Shown in pieces: positions 60,944-64,000 of a DNA stretch of 64,000 bases (positions are counted from its first letter, which is position 1; every line of letters starts with the position of its first letter). Under the pieces are notes generated by a model. That model was not told where the DNA came from, made no database searches, and saw only the letters and a list, made by a program, of their open reading frames with translations. Origin of the DNA: Phoronis australis (Eukaryota > Phoronida > Phoronidae); NCBI GenBank assembly GCA_002633005.1, contig NMRA01000113.1:903194-967193 (forward strand), in the 5' to 3' direction. The position numbers were made by a program, and so were the translations under genes.

Positions 60944-63170
60944 GATAAGAGACTAGAAATCCGAGTTGTCACACACGCCCACTGGCCTGGTGCTGCCTTA
61001 CATTTTCACTAGCCTCCTTGCTACAGTCGACTTGCGCAATAGACAAATTAGTGTCCACATTTGTGGTCACTTGCCGGGTACAGGCCCATGAGACAAGTTG
61101 CAGCAACAAATTCAGTACGAATCCATAAACCTTTTTACACGCACAAGTAAATGCGCAAAAATGCTCCTGTATTTCTTAAACCTTTAATTTAATGCTCAAG
61201 CTATACAACGAGTGCGTGTTGAAACACAACATTGACCTTAGACCAAAGATGGACTCCTTGCATCAGTACCTTAGTAAGCGGGGGAGGGCGAGTCCAACCC
61301 CCCCAAAAAATTGCATGCCTCAGGGTCAAACCATGGCAACCGACAAAGGTGTGGGACTGGGGAAGGACAAAAAAGAAAGACTTCGAATTCTGATCAGAGA
61401 GAAAATTCAAGAGAACATTGAAAACTCGGTATCAGTGTATGGTTTACCATTTGAGGGCCCTGTCCAGGACAATTCAGTGTTGTTAGGGTCTCCGTTTTTG
61501 CAGCATAGGTCGTCTTGAAAATGTGCACTTAATCATTCATACATGTATTTCGAAAATTTGTAAAGCAACAGTTTTGCGGAGCGTATTACTTCAGTCCAAG
61601 TTTTTTCAGTAGTCCATAGGTGGTGCACTACGGGAGGGCTGAGAGGGCTTTAGCTCCCACTTTTTTCAGAACTACGCCCTCACCTCCGGCATGACACTGC
61701 CAACTACTCACGAGGGGAAGTTGAGATTCCAAATTCATCAAAAACACAAAACATTCGTGCACAGCACAGAAGCTGTCTTGTAAGAAATGGCGATGCGTCA
61801 CTGAACTTAGTTGAAGCCTGAAGGCTGACTTGCAAAAATTCGATCCATCATCAGACCACCATATCGCAAAGAAGGACCACTAAACGATAACAGTGATATT
61901 CATGAATGTCGGGCAGCTCTAAATGCTTTATTGACTTAAAAACTAGACTAATGAAATTCAAAAATTTACAAACCGTAGGTCGAAAAAGAAGTTCAAGTCA
62001 TTGCTCATAAATTTGGAAAGATTGTCTTTGCACTTCCTTGATGCTTGTAGTTCCCAGTAGTATTGTGCAATGGAATTTGGGTTCTTCTAAACCCGCGAAT
62101 CGTTTGCTTGCCATTCCCGTGCATACTGCAAAGGCTGAACACGTCGTGACTCAGTGACGCACCCACGTTAAAAACTAAGGTGTAGTCATGCCGCTAGTAG
62201 GCTGCCCGCGTAGAATCCGCGCACAGTGATTGACGGGAAAAGAACTTGAACTGCACTGAGGGGACTGGAGTGAAGTGTGCGCATTTTTGGGACACCGCGT
62301 TCATTTTCCCCAGCCGCCCGGCAGAAGCTGGAACAGTGGCCGTGTTTCAACAAGGAATTTTGACACAGCTCATAGGCCAAGGATTTCGGAATCACATCTT
62401 TCAAAAAAAATCTTCAGGAAAGGACCGTATTAAAATGAACTTTTCCCGAAACTGGGTCAAAAAACGACCTTGGAGCCAGAACACGGGTATAGGTTCGAGT
62501 TAAGCCGCACGTCTCAAATGAATCATAGCGGAGCTGACCAGCGACTCGCCGTAGTTCGTCGAACTGCGCATGAATCATAGCAGAGCTCACCAGCGACTAG
62601 CATTAGTTCGTCGAATTGCGTATGTATGGATCAGACTTCCCTGCGACGCCACGACACCGGCCACCGTAGCGGGAGCAGCAAATTTCTTGACTAACACCTG
62701 CTGGATTAAGCAAAATGACGAAGTCCACGCATACACACATGCAAGCGTATCCAAATACAATTAAATGTATTTCCATGTGAAACCATTCAATGTTCTTTGA
62801 ACATTGACTTGTGTGAGTTCTTAATTTTCTTAGATCTGCCCAATCAGGTAGAACTGTGTTTCAAGTCATTCACTATAGGCAACTGAGGGTTCAAATTGGA
62901 AGTTCGCGTCGTATGACGTCATATGACGTAGCAGATGCGAGCCTCATTTGCATATATTAGTGACATCTGTTGGTTCAAAAAAGAGGATCATGCCCGAGTA
63001 CATGCCTGGGAAGAGGCATCTTTTGGAAGGATAAAACAAGTCATGTTCAAAGCATACTAGTGCCGTTAATATGCAGTCTTTGGGGACCAAAGTGGTGTCA
63101 TTTTATAGCTAAAGAGTTAAGCTTTCAAACACAATGCCTGGATTCCAGACGACTTTAACATTTACTTTTG
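60944..63170. other. No gene recognised
   Basis: Several short open frames (for example 61192-61518, plus) lack recognisable domains or splice support. A two-copy tandem repeat lies at 62518-62621. Nothing else could be assigned. Confidence 0.4.
62518..62621. repeat. 52-bp direct repeat, two copies
   Basis: ATGAATCATAGCGGAGCT and the following 34 bases (62518-62569) are repeated with about five substitutions at 62570-62621. Confidence 0.75.
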
Positions 63171-63235
63171 AAATCACCTTTGAAAACACGTTAAAATGCG
63201 CTAAAACAGTTGTCCCTTCCTGGTTATCTCTTCCT

Positions 63236-63540
63236 GCTAAAAGGTATATTGGCCAAAATATTCGATCAGTTAAAGATTTGATGGAATACTACAAACAAAA
63301 TAAATTTGATGGCCAAATTATATTCCTGGATTTCAAGAAAGCATATGACACCTTAAAATTGGATTTCTCGTTAAAAACTTTAAAAGCCTTCAATTTTGGA
63401 CGAAGGGTAATAAGTAAAATAAAAATTTTGTATAACAAAATCTCACTCACCACTCGATACTTTGACACTGAAAGAGGCTTACGATAGGGTGATCCGCTAT
63501 CAAGTCCCCTTTTTGTGATATGTGCAAAGAGGCTTACGAC
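63236..63540 (+). mobile_element. LINE reverse-transcriptase fragment
   Basis: The frame reads RYIGQNIRSVKDLMEYY, IIFLDFKKAYDTLKLDFSLK, KIKILYNK, then RGLR, stop, GDPLSSPLF. These are the finger/palm motifs of a non-LTR reverse transcriptase (the FKKAYD motif holds the first catalytic Asp, and RQGDPLSP is the next block), closest in style to the L1/Tx1 group. A TAG replaces the Gln of RQGDP. The catalytic FADD region is absent. The 5' junction is near 63236, where a sequence shared with 58220-58250 ends. Confidence 0.8.
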
Positions 63541-63707
63541 AGGGTGATCCGCTATCAAGTCCACTTTTTATGATATGTGCAAAGAGGCTTACGACAGGGT
63601 GATCCGCTATCAAGTACACTTTTTGTGATATATGCAAAGAGGCTTACGACAGGGTGATCCGCTATCAAGTCCACTTTTTGTGATATGTGCAAAGAGGCTT
63701 ACGACAG
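63471..63707 (+). repeat. 55-bp minisatellite derived from the reverse-transcriptase motif
   Basis: Units start at 63471, 63526, 63581, 63636 and 63691 (partial), each with AAAGAGGCTTACGACAGGGT and CCGCTATCAAGT. The unit encodes the RQGDPLSSPLF block, but 55 bp is not a multiple of three, so the frame is lost between copies. Only the first copy carries the TAG; later copies keep CAG. Confidence 0.92.
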
Positions 63708-64000
63708 CAGTGGCGGATCTACGTTTTCAGCAAGGGGGGGGGTTTAGGATTCCCGCCAAGGTCGAATCCTAGGCGCGTGGCGCCGAGCGGGGGGAGGTCG
63801 GAATAGTGAAATTTCCATGCATCCTGATAAGTTTCTGGCACTTAACATGTCTCTGGAGTTTTTCTTAAGATAATTAAAAACCCTTCTCGATTTCGTCCCA
63901 TGAACTTGGCACATAAGTTTCGTGAAACCATATTGTGCACATCTGGGTATGAGTCACGCCACCAGCAAAAATTTTTGTTGGAACATCTGCTTACACACCT
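63708..64000 (+). mobile_element. hAT-like element, left end, cut by the window edge
   Basis: CAGTGGCGGATCTACGTTTT followed by a G-run begins directly where the 55-bp array ends. This is a widespread hAT-type terminus. The interior visible here has no long open frame, and the other end lies outside the window. Confidence 0.5.

Noticed and set aside
61192-61518. 108-codon plus-strand frame as a gene
   Set aside because: No recognisable domain, no splice support, and it lies in transposon-rich sequence.

Overview
The window is eukaryotic, from an intron-rich invertebrate genome. It holds small coding exons with GT-AG introns, five multi-exon genes with vertebrate relatives, dense fragmentary transposons and very unstable intronic minisatellites. 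The gene content, a complement-control-protein gene with one phase 1-1 exon per domain, and minisatellites that overlap splice junctions (a type I recall being described in amphioxus) make a cephalochordate (Branchiostoma) my best guess. This is inference, not proof.

Gene layout, left to right: (1) about 2.7-13.0 kb, plus strand: a secreted WAP plus eight-CCP (sushi) protein with the domain plan of nematode LEV-9. (2) 14.5-27.8 kb, minus strand: the checkpoint clamp subunit RAD9 in 13 phase-consistent exons (447 aa). (3) 27.9-31.5 kb, plus: the retromer subunit VPS29 (182 aa), head to head with RAD9 and with only 135 bp between the start codons. (4) 33.8-44.9 kb, minus: a RUS1-family (RUSF1/C16orf58-like) protein; its first exon was not found. 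(5) 50.4-55.7 kb, plus: a basic/acidic nuclear-type protein with an AT-hook and a Tantalus-like (PRR14-family) segment. From 55.7 kb to the end no intact gene was recognised; the interval is mostly transposon debris, including a TTAA-flanked THAP (Kolobok-type) element sitting inside an open reading frame and a LINE reverse-transcriptase fragment.

The most unusual features are three intronic minisatellites, each anchored on a real splice site: a 59-bp array ending at the VPS29 intron 1 acceptor, a 33-bp array starting at one RUSF1 donor, and a 23-bp array starting at another. The 33-bp array is open in frame with the exon and copies a donor-like site in every unit. A second unusual feature is an LTR-like sequence in a RAD9 intron carrying two perfect and three degenerate heat-shock elements upstream of a TATA box. 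Three MITEs sharing one terminal motif lie within 3.1 kb upstream of RUSF1.

The genes are not an operon. They alternate in strand: one divergent pair (RAD9/VPS29), convergent 3' ends (sushi gene/RAD9, VPS29/RUSF1), and a looser head-to-head arrangement of RUSF1 and the Tantalus-like gene.
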